Part shown: in pieces, positions 1 to 8,494 of the stretch
How the letters are laid out: each line of letters starts with the position of its first letter
How positions within the stretch are numbered: the first letter of the stretch is position 1
NCBI RefSeq assembly: GCF_047501175.1
Contig: NZ_JBEQWH010000014.1
Span: 1-39,421, forward strand
DNA: 39,421 bases
Source of the DNA: Methanoprimaticola sp047501175
GTDB taxonomy: Archaea > Thermoplasmatota > Thermoplasmata > Methanomassiliicoccales > Methanomethylophilaceae
Direction of reading: 5' to 3'
Program-made: the position numbers and the translations under genes
The notes under the pieces: generated by a model
What the model was told of the DNA's origin: nothing
The model's database searches: none
Seen by the model: only the letters and a program-made list of their open reading frames with translations

Positions 1-500
1 GGAGATCATGATTCTCCATCATTGCGGACTGTCTTAGCAGTCCCGCGTATTCCCGTGCATATCAACGAAGTATATAAGCCTTATGATTTAGGCCCTTTCT
101 TCGGCGATAGTCACTCGCGACTTGATCGAGTGAACCTTGTGTTTCAAAGGTCCCCCGCGCCTCGCGCAAATCCCTGTACATTCCTCTTGTATATATAGAT
201 TTGTATTCTGATGAATTCTAAAAGATGCGAAAGCTGGTTTTGACCATGAAAAATAAACGAAAACATGTAACAACTCCCCAAAATAACCTGTCTGAATGAT
301 ATATGGTCTCAATCTGGAAAGCACCGCAACATGTCGGACGCCTACCATGTGAAAACCACAGGCCGACGTTCGCTTACAAACGTGATAATGCCACCCTTAT
401 CTCTATATTATTACTATATCCCTATAATAGACACCATCACCCCTGCATCAAATTTCATTCCCCAAGTTTTAATAATTAATTGTGTTTCAGGGCAATTGAA
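1..500. other. AT-rich intergenic spacer with two inverted repeats
   Basis: No gene is supported here; short open frames lack family features and one runs into the tRNA. Two compact inverted repeats are visible: GGACTG (26-31) with CAGTCC (38-43), and TCACTCG (111-117) with CGAGTGA (127-133, 9-base loop). A TATA-like TATATAAG at 71-78 lies about 33 bases before the second repeat, so a small structured RNA is possible but unproven. The right edge carries the tRNA-Ser promoter. Confidence 0.5.
468..476 (+). promoter_or_regulatory. TATA-like box of tRNA-Ser
   Basis: TTTAATAAT is centred about 29 bases upstream of the first tRNA base, the usual spacing for an archaeal TATA box. Visible sequence match only. 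Confidence 0.55.
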
Positions 501-585
501 GTGGAGGTGGCCCAGCCTGGCAAGGCGTCAGACTGCTAATCTGATGTCACCATGTGACCCGGGGGTTCGAATCCCTCCCTCCACG
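501..585 (+). tRNA. tRNA-Ser(GCT)
   Basis: A complete class II tRNA. The acceptor stem pairs GTGGAGG (501-507) with CCTCCAC (578-584), the discriminator base is G585 and CCA is encoded at 586-588. The anticodon stem TCAGA/TCTGA encloses loop CTGCTAA, giving anticodon GCT. A long variable arm (self-pairing GTCAC/GTGAC) precedes the T arm GGGGG-TTCGAAT-CCCTC. The long variable arm, G discriminator and anticodon all agree with serine. No intron is seen. Confidence 0.97.
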
Positions 586-720
586 CCATTTTATCCCAAC
601 ATCGGCATCCGTGCGACCCGTTGATTCTCGATCGGAGATTCATGATACACGAAAGGACGCACCGATACCCCGCCAAACCCGGAATGCTTTGCATCCAATC
701 TAAGCATCACCCATCTGCGG

Positions 721-728
721 TTTATATG
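721..728 (+). promoter_or_regulatory. TATA-like box of the FUSC gene
   Basis: TTTATATG is centred about 24 bases before the ATG at 748, so transcription would begin at or next to the start codon (leaderless mRNA). Confidence 0.5.
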
Positions 729-747
729 ACATCGGTCTAGTGTTCCC

Positions 748-2574
748 ATGAATGCTAAAACAGTGGCAGGAAAGACGGTGTTCTTCCTCCTTCTCTGTCT
801 GTTCGTGGGTGTGTTCTCATCCGTATTCGGTGCAGAGAATTCACTCGTAGGCGTGATGATCATCGTACTGGCCCTCATGATGATGCAGAAAGACCTCTCG
901 GTGAGACCCGGAAGGAACCTCATCGTCCTCCTAGGATCCACACTATCTCTAGGGGTGGGTGCGTTCGTCTCGCTCTACGATCCGCTGCTCGGCGCAGTCG
1001 TCAACTTCACACTAGTGTTTCTCACCGCCTATCTGACGATGAACGATGTGAGCACGCCGATGCACTTCCCGTTCCTCCTCGGATATGCGTTCATGCTCTC
1101 GGTCCCTGTCACGCCCGAACAGCTTCCGATGCGCATCCTTGCCCTGGCCGTCGGGTCCGTATTCATCGTGGGAATGAACTGGGTGTTCAACCGCAAGACT
1201 CGCGAGAAGACCAGCCACAACGGGCTGATCGCGATCTGCAGGGAGATCGACAGCCTCATCCAGACCAGACTCGGCGGAGAGGTTCCAGACCCCTCCACGC
1301 TCGACTCTCTCTGCGACAATCTCGGTGCGAAGATGTACGAGCGTCTCAAGGACAGATTCTACAGCTCTCCCCGGGACAACACCCTGCTGGAGCTCGTCTC
1401 ATGCCTGAGGGGACTCGGCAGGAAGGTCTGCACGGAGGATCCGGACAAGGGTGTGCTCAAGGAGCTTTCCGACATCATGGGGGCAGTGATATCCTTCGAA
1501 TTGGGAGATTCCGACCTCGACTCGCTGCATTCATCCTGCAAGGGCATTCTGTCCGGGGGAGTCCGTGCCGACAGGGACACCGTGACACTTGTCAGGATGA
1601 TAGATTCCAAGCTCGCGCACCTGTCCACCATCGACGACGGGGACTCGTACTCCGAGGATCCCGTCCCGAAGGCGTTCAGGTACAAGACGCTCCTGAAGGA
1701 GAACCTGCGCGGGGACTCGCTGTCTTTCTCGTTCGCGTTCAGAATCGCGGGGCTGTTCACCCTCTGGGCGTTCATATGGCAGTACTGGGACGTCGAGAAT
1801 GCCAAATGGCTACTGTACACCACCATCGCCGTCGTCATGCCGTACATAGAAGGGTCCTGGAAGAAGGCCTCCATGCGCATCACCGGAACACTGGTCGGCG
1901 CACTGGCGTTCATAGCATTGGCCGTGGTCCTGAAGGAGGACATGATGCTGATGACGGCCGCACTTCTGGTGATCAACTACATCTACACCGTGCTGGACCC
2001 GAAGAGGTACGATGTGATGATGTCGTTCATCACCGTCTCCGCACTCATCGCGGCATCCATGGCAGAGCCTGCCGAGACCGCACTGCTCGAGAGGATAGCA
2101 TTCATCCTCCTTGGAGTGGCTGCGGCAACGATCGCGAACCATACCGTCCTGCCGTACAGGATGAGGGACGAGAACATGGAGCTGGGGGCACGGTTCATCA
2201 GGATATCCTCACTGAGGATCGGTGAGCTCGCCGATGCGGCCGCCGGGAACCCGGACCTGCAGAAGAGGGCATACCTCACGCTCACTGCGGGAAGCATCTC
2301 GCAGAAGCTGTTCGTGAACGCAAGGCGCACCGACGGGACGGAGGATGATGAGTTCGTGATGAACCAGAGCACCGTGATGTCCGAATGCGCCCTGATATCC
2401 GCATCCCTTGACGAGGAGCCCTCGGATGTCCGCAGAAGGATAACGGAGGTCCTTCATGGGGACGCCGTCACGGACGACGATGTGGAGATCGTCAAGCGCG
2501 CGGGGAATCTCATCTCCCTGAACGACAGAAGCAGACGCCTGCTCGGGGACATGGCCACCGCTGACATCGTGTGA
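748..2574 (+). CDS. FUSC-family integral membrane protein
   Basis: 608 residues with the two-repeat layout of the FUSC/aromatic acid exporter-like superfamily. A first hydrophobic block (about residues 8-150) holds several membrane helices and ends at the basic NRKTREK. A soluble, largely helical region follows (about 150-325), then a second block (about 330-470) with the typical WLLYTTIAVVMPYIEGSW stretch near residue 350, and a cytoplasmic tail of about 130 residues. Family members are thought to export aromatic or amphipathic compounds; the substrate cannot be told from sequence. The gene stands alone between tRNA-Ser and a phosphoesterase gene, and its ATG lies right after a TATA-like box, so the mRNA is probably leaderless. 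Family assignment is good, function uncertain. Confidence 0.75.
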   Translation: MNAKTVAGKTVFFLLLCLFVGVFSSVFGAENSLVGVMIIVLALMMMQKDLSVRPGRNLIVLLGSTLSLGVGAFVSLYDPLLGAVVNFTLVFLTAYLTMNDVSTPMHFPFLLGYAFMLSVPVTPEQLPMRILALAVGSVFIVGMNWVFNRKTREKTSHNGLIAICREIDSLIQTRLGGEVPDPSTLDSLCDNLGAKMYERLKDRFYSSPRDNTLLELVSCLRGLGRKVCTEDPDKGVLKELSDIMGAVISFELGDSDLDSLHSSCKGILSGGVRADRDTVTLVRMIDSKLAHLSTIDDGDSYSEDPVPKAFRYKTLLKENLRGDSLSFSFAFRIAGLFTLWAFIWQYWDVENAKWLLYTTIAVVMPYIEGSWKKASMRITGTLVGALAFIALAVVLKEDMMLMTAALLVINYIYTVLDPKRYDVMMSFITVSALIAASMAEPAETALLERIAFILLGVAAATIANHTVLPYRMRDENMELGARFIRISSLRIGELADAAAGNPDLQKRAYLTLTAGSISQKLFVNARRTDGTEDDEFVMNQSTVMSECALISASLDEEPSDVRRRITEVLHGDAVTDDDVEIVKRAGNLISLNDRSRRLLGDMATADIV

Positions 2575-2642
2575 CTCTCCCCGACCTCCGTGAAACGATT
2601 TACACCCTCCCATGCCACGATGGGCCCGGACTACCGCATCCC

Positions 2643-2650
2643 CTTAAGTA
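2643..2650 (+). promoter_or_regulatory. TATA-like box of the phosphoesterase gene
   Basis: CTTAAGTA is centred about 27 bases before the ATG at 2673. This supports the downstream start and a leaderless mRNA. Confidence 0.45.
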
Positions 2651-2672
2651 CGGCACCCCCGATTCCGTTGGC

Positions 2673-3317
2673 ATGAGGTTCCTAGTCTTCACAGACCTTC
2701 ACCAGAAGGCGTCCGTAATAGACAAGATCAACGACATGGTCGAGAGAAACGATGCGGAATTCGCCATATGCCTCGGGGACGTCACCGACTTTGGCACCGG
2801 AGAGGATGCTGCGGACATCCTCTCGAGGATCAACACCAAGGTGTATGCGATCCCCGGGAACTGCGATCCGCTGGACTTCCCCGAGAAGATCTCCGATGTG
2901 GCCGTGGACATGCACGGCAACACCGAGACCATCGACGGATACAGGTTCGTGGGGCTCGGAGGGTCCAACATAACGATCTTCGGGACCCCCTTCGAACTGG
3001 AGGAGGATGACCTGTATGACGGACTGGACGGGAACTGCGAGGAGGGGATGGTCCTCATGACACATGCCCCTTCATACGGCATCCTGGACCAGATCCCCTC
3101 CGGACAGAGCGTCGGAAGCCCTGCCATAAAGGACATAGTCGACCTGTATCGCCCGATCCTTGCGATGTCCGGACATATCCATGAGGCGGTGGGCGTCGTG
3201 GTATCCGGCGGGACCACCTTCGTGAACCCCGGTCCCGCAAAGGACGGCAGGATGGCCATCATAGACATAACGGATGGCAAGGTCGACGTGAAGCTCATAG
3301 GTCCCGCGGACCACTGA
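2673..3317 (+). CDS. Calcineurin-like metallophosphoesterase (YfcE/MJ0936-like)
   Basis: 214 residues from the chosen ATG; the open frame reaches back to 2571, but the fold begins at MRFLVFTDLH and a TATA-like box precedes 2673 by about 27 bases. Metal-binding motifs in order are TDLHQK (DxH), CLGDVTD (GDxxD-like), PGNCD (the GNxD form of GNHD), THAPS and SGHIHE (GHxH). This is the compact two-metal phosphodiesterase fold of the YfcE/MJ0936 group, which hydrolyse phosphodiesters in vitro; physiological substrates are mostly unknown. The ending GTTFVNPGPAKDGRMAIIDI is typical of the group. It is a stand-alone gene. Confidence 0.82.
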   Translation: MRFLVFTDLHQKASVIDKINDMVERNDAEFAICLGDVTDFGTGEDAADILSRINTKVYAIPGNCDPLDFPEKISDVAVDMHGNTETIDGYRFVGLGGSNITIFGTPFELEEDDLYDGLDGNCEEGMVLMTHAPSYGILDQIPSGQSVGSPAIKDIVDLYRPILAMSGHIHEAVGVVVSGGTTFVNPGPAKDGRMAIIDITDGKVDVKLIGPADH

Positions 3318-3343
3318 ACCGTACGATGCGGGCCATGCCCGCA

Positions 3344-3673
3344 TCACCCTTTCATGGACATCTCACAGGATCCGGTCTTGGAGTAGATCCTCCTGGACAT
3401 CATGCCGGCCTCAATCCATGCCGCTTGATACACTGCGATCGGCGCAAGGCATATCATCGACATGTTGCCACGGACCTCCTCCCTGTTTATCCTGCTGGTC
3501 TCGAAGTTCATGATGTCATCCATCGATATCACGGTAAGGTTCTTCGCGAAACTCCGCAATGCTTCGCAATCACTGTCGACGAGGATGTCGAACCCTCCGT
3601 CCTCCCTGGCGGATGCCGTGACCTCGACATACTTGTCACAGACCCTCATCTCTGTCCTGATGGTAGAGGCCAT
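3344..3673 (-). CDS. Small protein resembling the DUF6951 family
   Basis: 109 residues from ATG 3673; a GTG at 3679 is an in-frame alternative. It reads TIRTEM near the start, then DSDCEAL and a late CLAPIAVYQAAWIEAGM, an arrangement I associate with the methanogen/anaerobe family DUF6951 (short alpha/beta protein with a conserved Cys near the C-terminal third). No function is known for that family. An ATTAATA stretch about 26 bases upstream on this strand suggests a leaderless transcript. It converges with the phosphoesterase gene ending at 3317. The family name is from memory of the motif pattern and needs a profile search. Confidence 0.6.
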   Translation of the reverse strand: MASTIRTEMRVCDKYVEVTASAREDGGFDILVDSDCEALRSFAKNLTVISMDDIMNFETSRINREEVRGNMSMICLAPIAVYQAAWIEAGMMSRRIYSKTGSCEMSMKG

Positions 3674-3808
3674 GGCCACTGGACCACTTCACGGTATTAA
3701 TGGAAGATCATCCCTTGTTTCAAATCTCGGATTTTTCACCTCTGCAAAGGTTTACACGGGCTAATCATGAGGAATGTACAGTGATGAGAAAGGGTTCAAC
3801 CGCGAAGG

Positions 3809-3816
3809 TTTAAATA
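3809..3816 (+). promoter_or_regulatory. TATA box of rps8e
   Basis: TTTAAATA is an excellent archaeal TATA box, centred about 34 bases before the ATG at 3847. This predicts a short leader of roughly 8-10 bases. Confidence 0.65.
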
Positions 3817-3846
3817 CAGTATCCGGATTGGCGTGGACTGATTACA

Positions 3847-4227
3847 ATGGCACTTTGGCAGGGTAAATCCAACAGGAAGCCCACTGGCGGCAGGCTCGTC
3901 GCCAGCCACGGGAAGAGGAAGTTCGAGATCGGCAGGGAGAAGCAGTTCACCAGACTCGGTGCGCAGACCCTGAAGCAGTATCGCGGAGCCGGCGGAAGTG
4001 TCAAGGTTGGGATGCTCAGCGCCCAGTACGCAAACGTCGTCGACAAGAAGACCAACACTGTGAAGAAAGTCAAGATCCTCACTGTGAAGTCCAACCCGTC
4101 CGACCCCAACTACGTCCAGCGTAACATCATGAACAAGGGCGCCACCATCTCCACCGAGATCGGCGATGCTATCATCACGTCCAGGCCTGGCCAGGACGGC
4201 GCCGTCAACGCAGTGCTGCTTGAGTGA
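3847..4227 (+). CDS. rps8e: 30S ribosomal protein S8e
   Basis: 126 residues, full length for archaeal S8e. It opens with the family signature MALWQGKSNRKPTGG, followed by the basic GKRKFEIGRE region and the conserved NPSDPNYVQRNIMNKGA segment near residue 92. It is a small-subunit protein shared by archaea and eukaryotes that binds 16S rRNA. The gene is monocistronic, with a strong TATA box upstream and a strong stem-loop terminator just downstream. Confidence 0.97.
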   Translation: MALWQGKSNRKPTGGRLVASHGKRKFEIGREKQFTRLGAQTLKQYRGAGGSVKVGMLSAQYANVVDKKTNTVKKVKILTVKSNPSDPNYVQRNIMNKGATISTEIGDAIITSRPGQDGAVNAVLLE

Positions 4228-4245
4228 TCATCTAAACACTAAAAT

Positions 4246-4281
4246 CCAGGTCCCGTGAACTTCCGGGGACCTGGAATATTT
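4246..4281 (+). terminator. Intrinsic-type terminator after rps8e
   Basis: CCAGGTCCC (4246-4254) pairs perfectly with GGGACCTGG (4266-4274) over 9 bp with an 11-base loop, followed by AATATTTTTCC. It begins about 18 bases after the S8e stop codon, so it very probably ends that transcript. Confidence 0.75.
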
Positions 4282-4325
4282 TTCCATCCTTTCCATCGCC
4301 GGACTCGCGCGTCTGCTCGATAGAG

Positions 4326-4333
4326 TTATTATC
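4326..4333 (+). promoter_or_regulatory. TATA-like box of srp19
   Basis: TTATTATC is centred about 25 bases upstream of the SRP19 ATG, predicting a leaderless transcript. Confidence 0.45.
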
Positions 4334-4354
4334 ACATGTGCGATAAGCCGTCGC

Positions 4355-4663
4355 ATGGCATACGACCCGGATGTTGCGATAACCCTCTGGCCGGAATACT
4401 TCGACATCAATCTCACCAGAGCCGAGGGCAGAAGGCTTCCCAAGAGCCTATGCGTCCCCAATCCGAATCTGGACATCATTGCCAAAGGCGCCATGATCCT
4501 GGACCTCGAATATGAGATCAGAGAGGACATGTCCTATCCCAAGATGCCCCGTGCCAAACATGGTTGCGTCAAGGTGGAAAAGGGCAAACTGACCAAGACT
4601 GAGATCCTCCCCCAGATAGGGAGGATCCTCGTCGAGAACCAGGGAAGGCGATCGGATTGCTGA
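4355..4663 (+). CDS. srp19: Signal recognition particle subunit SRP19
   Basis: 102 residues, the usual size for archaeal SRP19. The family hallmarks are the ITLWPEYFDINLTRAEGRRL start (the pattern I-Y-Py-x3-R-x-EGR) and a basic segment leading to VPNPNL. SRP19 binds helices 6 and 8 of SRP RNA and helps SRP54 join the particle that targets proteins to the membrane. It is first of a three-gene run: its last codons overlap the TTG start of the NAD(P)H-hydrate gene by 7 bases. Confidence 0.93.
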   Translation: MAYDPDVAITLWPEYFDINLTRAEGRRLPKSLCVPNPNLDIIAKGAMILDLEYEIREDMSYPKMPRAKHGCVKVEKGKLTKTEILPQIGRILVENQGRRSDC

Positions 4664-6033
4664 CGCCCCTGGATGCCAGGGTATCGGACAGGAACGCCGA
4701 GGCACTCGGAATCCCTGTCAGGAACCTCATGGGCAATGCAGGGAAGGAAGTAGCGAGAGTACTGGACGAGGAGTACCAAGGCAAGAAGGTCCTCTTCGTA
4801 TGCGGATCGGGGAACAACGGAGGAGACGGCTTCGCCGCCGCACTCGGGATGGACCCCGCCAGAGTGAGTGTCGCGCTGTTATGCGAACCCTCGAAGATCC
4901 ATACGGACGAATCCAGGTTCTATTACTCGTTGCTGGAATGCGACATCTCACAATACAGCCGCGACCTTATCGACGGATGTGATGTGATAGCGGACTGTGC
5001 CCTGGGCACCGGTACATCCGGCAATGTGAAGGGCCCATACAGGTCATTCATAGAGGACGCAAACGCATCCGGAAAACCCATCCTGTCCGTCGACGTCCCT
5101 TCTGGGCTGGGTACAGACATGGCGATCGTGCCCGATCGCACTGTGACATTCATGGACATCAAGGAGGGCATGGACCAGAGCAACAGCGGGCACATCACAG
5201 TGGCCGACATAGGCATCCCCTATGCTGCGTACCGCGATGTCGGACCGGGAGACATGCTCAGATACCCGATCCCGAAGAAAGACAGTCACAAGGGACAGAA
5301 CGGCAGACTGATGGTCATTGCAGGCGGCCCCTATTTCGGGGCTCCCGCATTGGCATCCTACTCGGCACTGCGCACAGGTGCGGACATCGTAAGACTGTTC
5401 TCCCCCGAATCGGTCCATGCCGAGGTCTCGTCCATGACCCCTGTCCTGATGGTCACCGACCTTCCCGGAGACAGACTCACCACGACATCCGTCGGGATGC
5501 TCCTCTCCAACTCCAAGGACTACGATGCCGTCCTCATAGGTCCGGGACTTGGAACATCTGATGATACGATGGAGGCTGTCAGAGAATTCGTATCCAACTG
5601 CGATGTGCCGATGGTGATAGATGCCGACGGCCTCACCGCCCTGTCCGGACACAGGCTCTCGGCCCCTGCGGTCCTCACACCGCACCGCGGAGAGTTTGAG
5701 AGGCTCGGTGGGGGGAATCCGGAGGATATCGCACGCATGATGGGGGTCACCGTATTGCTCAAGGGTGCGGACGATACGATCACGAACGGCATGGTCACGA
5801 GAACGAATCGCCACGGGACTGCGGCGATGACCGGTGCCGGCACAGGAGATGTCCTGGCAGGGTGCGTGGCGGCACTCCTGTCCAAAGGTCTGTCCCCGTT
5901 CGATTCGGCCTGTCTCGGAGCCTACATCTGCGGAAAGGCCGGAGAATTGGCATTTCAATCCAAGTCATACGGCCTCATCGCGACCGATGTGGCCGAATCC
6001 ATCCCTGATGTCCTGAGGGAAGGCCTTAGATGA
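4657..6033 (+). CDS. nnr: Bifunctional NAD(P)H-hydrate epimerase / ADP-dependent dehydratase
   Basis: 458 residues made of two fused repair enzymes. Residues about 1-205 form the YjeF_N epimerase domain, with GSGNNGGDGF near 51-60 and SVDVPSGLGTD near 147. Residues about 210-458 form the ribokinase-like dehydratase domain, with GPGLGT, DADGLTAL, LTPHRGEF and the AMTGAGTGDVLAG nucleotide-binding signature. Together they convert damaged NADHX/NADPHX back to NAD(P)H in the cytoplasm. The start is a TTG at 4657, preceded by AGGGAAGG; it gives the expected N-terminus (LTPLDARVSDRNAEALG) and overlaps srp19 by 7 bases. It ends in an ATGA overlap with the next phosphoesterase. Confidence 0.93.
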   Translation: MLTPLDARVSDRNAEALGIPVRNLMGNAGKEVARVLDEEYQGKKVLFVCGSGNNGGDGFAAALGMDPARVSVALLCEPSKIHTDESRFYYSLLECDISQYSRDLIDGCDVIADCALGTGTSGNVKGPYRSFIEDANASGKPILSVDVPSGLGTDMAIVPDRTVTFMDIKEGMDQSNSGHITVADIGIPYAAYRDVGPGDMLRYPIPKKDSHKGQNGRLMVIAGGPYFGAPALASYSALRTGADIVRLFSPESVHAEVSSMTPVLMVTDLPGDRLTTTSVGMLLSNSKDYDAVLIGPGLGTSDDTMEAVREFVSNCDVPMVIDADGLTALSGHRLSAPAVLTPHRGEFERLGGGNPEDIARMMGVTVLLKGADDTITNGMVTRTNRHGTAAMTGAGTGDVLAGCVAALLSKGLSPFDSACLGAYICGKAGELAFQSKSYGLIATDVAESIPDVLREGLR

Positions 6034-6848
6034 CAGACATACAGCCCGTATATGGCATCCCGGCACTGATGGTCGACTACACCCTGGTCATCGGAGACCT
6101 GCACATAGGCCTGGAGTCCCATCTGAGGAAGAAGGGGTTCCATCTGGTGTCCCGGACCGAGGACATGCTCGATGCTGTCATGGAAGCCGCAGGGGATGAT
6201 GCGAACAGACTCGTCGTCATCGGCGATGTGAAGGACTCCGTACCTGGTTCCACCAAGCAGGAGTATGCCGAGATCCCAGACTTCTTCGAGGAACTGTCCC
6301 ATCGTTTCGATATCATAGATCTTGTCAGAGGGAACCATGACACGGAGATCGAGGAGTTCCTTCCGGGAAATGTGTGTATCCATCCTGCCAGCGGTATGAA
6401 GATCGGTGACGTCGGATTCATCCATGGCCACACATGGCCATCGGAGGAGGTCATGGACTGCAAGACACTGGTAATGGCGCACAACCATCCTGCCGTCATG
6501 TTCAGGGACGGTGTGGGGAGGCAGACGACCGAACCATGCTGGTTCCGCGGATCCTTCAGCGCATCGTCCAACGAGAGATATCCTGCCCTTCCGGAACGCT
6601 TCATCGTCATACCGGCATTCAACAGGATGCTCGGGGGATCCCCGGTGAATACGATAGGGGATGACCTCCTCGGACCCGTCCTCAACAGCGGACTTCTCGA
6701 CCTGGACGATGCACACCTGTATCTCCTCGACGGGATAGACCTGGGAAGGAGATCCGACCTGCTCATAGAGTCCAGACGCACCGGCAGATGGAAGGACACC
6801 GACCGCAGGGGCGGCAAGGGCCCTCAGCACAGGGCGAAGTACTCCTGA
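6030..6848 (+). CDS. Metallophosphoesterase, COG1407/PdeM-like
   Basis: 272 residues. Motifs of the calcineurin-like fold are VIGDLHIGLE (DxH), VIGDVKDS (GDxxD-like), VRGNHD, GHTWP and AHNHPAV. The DLHIG-E start and a variable C-terminal third match the ICC-like group COG1407, some bacterial members of which are DNA-ligase-associated. The in vivo substrate is unknown. Translation starts at an ATGA overlap with the preceding NAD(P)H-hydrate gene, so the two are translationally coupled. The last 35 or so residues are basic and polar (RRTGRWKDTDRRGGKG) and may be disordered. It converges with the hydrogenase operon. Confidence 0.82.
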   Translation: MTDIQPVYGIPALMVDYTLVIGDLHIGLESHLRKKGFHLVSRTEDMLDAVMEAAGDDANRLVVIGDVKDSVPGSTKQEYAEIPDFFEELSHRFDIIDLVRGNHDTEIEEFLPGNVCIHPASGMKIGDVGFIHGHTWPSEEVMDCKTLVMAHNHPAVMFRDGVGRQTTEPCWFRGSFSASSNERYPALPERFIVIPAFNRMLGGSPVNTIGDDLLGPVLNSGLLDLDDAHLYLLDGIDLGRRSDLLIESRRTGRWKDTDRRGGKGPQHRAKYS

Positions 6849-6950
6849 TCCGAACAAGACGCTCGGACAGTGCGAGATAAGACAGGGGATGCAAGACGGT
6901 ACACGCCTGCGGATGGGATGTACCCGACCGCATGGTATAATGTTTAAGGA

Positions 6951-6966
6951 GGGGCCCGAAGGCCCC
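6951..6966 (-). terminator. Terminator hairpin with UUCG loop, end of the hdrA-mvh operon
   Basis: Read on the minus strand, GGGGCC pairs with GGCCCC around a TTCG loop closed by C-G, the exceptionally stable cUUCGg tetraloop, followed by TCCTTAA. It starts 9 bases after the mvhA stop codon. On the plus strand the same stem is followed by AGTTTTCG, so it could also end transcription from the convergent phosphoesterase operon. Confidence 0.65.
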
Positions 6967-6975
6967 AGTTTTCGA

Positions 6976-8493
6976 TCAGTTCCTGGAGATCGTGTCGTAC
7001 ACGGATCCGTCGGAGTTCCTGATGACCGCGGTGAGCGGCATCTGACCGGGAAGTGCGTGGGTAGCACAGGAGTTGCAGGGATCGTAGGCCCTGAACGCCA
7101 TCTCGACCATGTTGAGGAGTCCGGGGGACACATCGAAGTTGTGGATGAGACCCTTGGCGACCTTGGCGACATCCATGCAGATGGGTCCGTTGTTGTTGGT
7201 GGTTCCAACGACCATGTTGCATGCGGTGACGATTCCGTTCTCGTCGCAGGTGTAGTCGTGGGTGAGGGTTCCTCTGGGAGCCTCGACGCATCCGACACCC
7301 CTTCCTCCGGGAACGAGGTCGTGCTGCTTGATGTCTCCGTTCAGGATGTCGTTGTTCTTGACATCCTCGAGGCACTTCTCAGCGCAACAGACCATCTCGA
7401 TGATCCTGGCCCAGTGGGTGCAGAGGGTGAACTGGCAGGGGCCGTCCACTCCGTTGTCCTTGAGGATTCCGCGGTACTCCTCCAGAGCCTCCTGGGCTAT
7501 GGGGGTGGGCATCGAGTCACACGTGTTCAGCCTGGACAGGGGGCTTGCCCTGTAAAGACCGGAATCGGCTCCGTCGACGAGTCCCTTGTATCCGGGGTTC
7601 CTGAGGTAGGGGAACTTCTCGTAGGTCCAGGGCTCGGAGGCCTCGGCGATGTGGTCGAGGTAGTCGTACGCGTCGTACTTCTCCTTCTCGTTGCCCTTCT
7701 GGTCAACGACCCTGACCTTTCCATCGTGGACCTCGAACTGGTTCTTGTCGTTGACAAGTCCCATGTGGTAGGTCTCGTGGTAGTACAGGTCCTTGTTCAG
7801 CACGATCTTCATGTACTCCTCGTTGGACAGGACGACGTCCTTGAAGACCTGCAGAGAGGTCTTCGCGAACTCGAGCATGTTCTCGGCGTACTCGATCATG
7901 GTCTGCTGCTCTTCCTTGGAGACTGCCTTGGAGACTCCTCCGGGAACACCGAGCAGGGGGTGGGTGGGCTTTCCTCCCAGGATTGCCTGGATGGACTGTG
8001 CCTGCCTCCTCGCCTTGACGACTGCTCCTCCGAGGTCGAGTCCGACGCGTCCGATTACACCGAGGACGTTCCTCTCCGCCGCAGGTGCGGCGGGTCCGCA
8101 CACGAAGTCGGGCGCAGCCAGTGCGTAGAAGTGCGCGATGTGGCTGTGGACGAAGTGTGCGTTGTAGAACGCGTCCCTGATGAGGTATGCGGTCGCTGTG
8201 GGCTTGGCGTTGTAGCATCCGTCGATCGCCTTGGTGGCTGCCAGGTGGTGAGCACCGGGACAGACTCCGCAGAGCCTGGCGGTGATCTGGTTGAGCTCCG
8301 TGACCCTCCTGCCGATGCAGAATCTCTCGAATCCCCTGAGCTCGGGAACCTGCCAGTAAGCGTTCTGGACGTCTCCCTTGTCGTCAAGGAAGATCTCGAT
8401 CTTTCCGTGTCCCTCGAGACGGGTGATGGGGTCGACGGTCACGCGCTTCGTGGTGACCTTGGTCTTCTCATCCCATATGACTGGTCCGGCCAT
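6976..8493 (-). CDS. mvhA: F420-non-reducing [NiFe] hydrogenase large subunit MvhA
   Basis: 505 residues. The catalytic subunit that splits H2. RLEGHG (25-30), RGFER (53-57) and RLCGVCPGAHH (C75 and C78) form the N-terminal nickel site; DPCNSCATH (C473 and C476) forms the C-terminal one. The 26 residues after His479 match the peptide normally cut off by a maturation protease once Ni is inserted. Start ATG 8493 was chosen over an upstream in-frame codon because AGGAGG sits just before it and the protein then begins MAGPVIWDEKTK, as in the family. It is last of hdrA-mvhD-mvhG-mvhA, one base after mvhG. No maturation protease gene is in the window. Confidence 0.96.
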   Translation of the reverse strand: MAGPVIWDEKTKVTTKRVTVDPITRLEGHGKIEIFLDDKGDVQNAYWQVPELRGFERFCIGRRVTELNQITARLCGVCPGAHHLAATKAIDGCYNAKPTATAYLIRDAFYNAHFVHSHIAHFYALAAPDFVCGPAAPAAERNVLGVIGRVGLDLGGAVVKARRQAQSIQAILGGKPTHPLLGVPGGVSKAVSKEEQQTMIEYAENMLEFAKTSLQVFKDVVLSNEEYMKIVLNKDLYYHETYHMGLVNDKNQFEVHDGKVRVVDQKGNEKEKYDAYDYLDHIAEASEPWTYEKFPYLRNPGYKGLVDGADSGLYRASPLSRLNTCDSMPTPIAQEALEEYRGILKDNGVDGPCQFTLCTHWARIIEMVCCAEKCLEDVKNNDILNGDIKQHDLVPGGRGVGCVEAPRGTLTHDYTCDENGIVTACNMVVGTTNNNGPICMDVAKVAKGLIHNFDVSPGLLNMVEMAFRAYDPCNSCATHALPGQMPLTAVIRNSDGSVYDTISRN

Positions 8494-8494
8494 T

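Noticed and set aside
331..624. 97-codon open frame over tRNA-Ser
   Set aside because: It runs through the tRNA gene and has no protein-like pattern.
3781..3841. Possible C/D box small RNA (GTGATGA ... CTGA, 61 bases)
   Set aside because: The end boxes fit by chance, but there are no internal C' and D' boxes and no terminal stem, and the tract contains the rps8e TATA box.
5044..5958. 304-codon minus-strand frame opposite the NAD(P)H-hydrate gene
   Set aside because: Antisense shadow of a well-conserved two-domain enzyme; no motif recognised.
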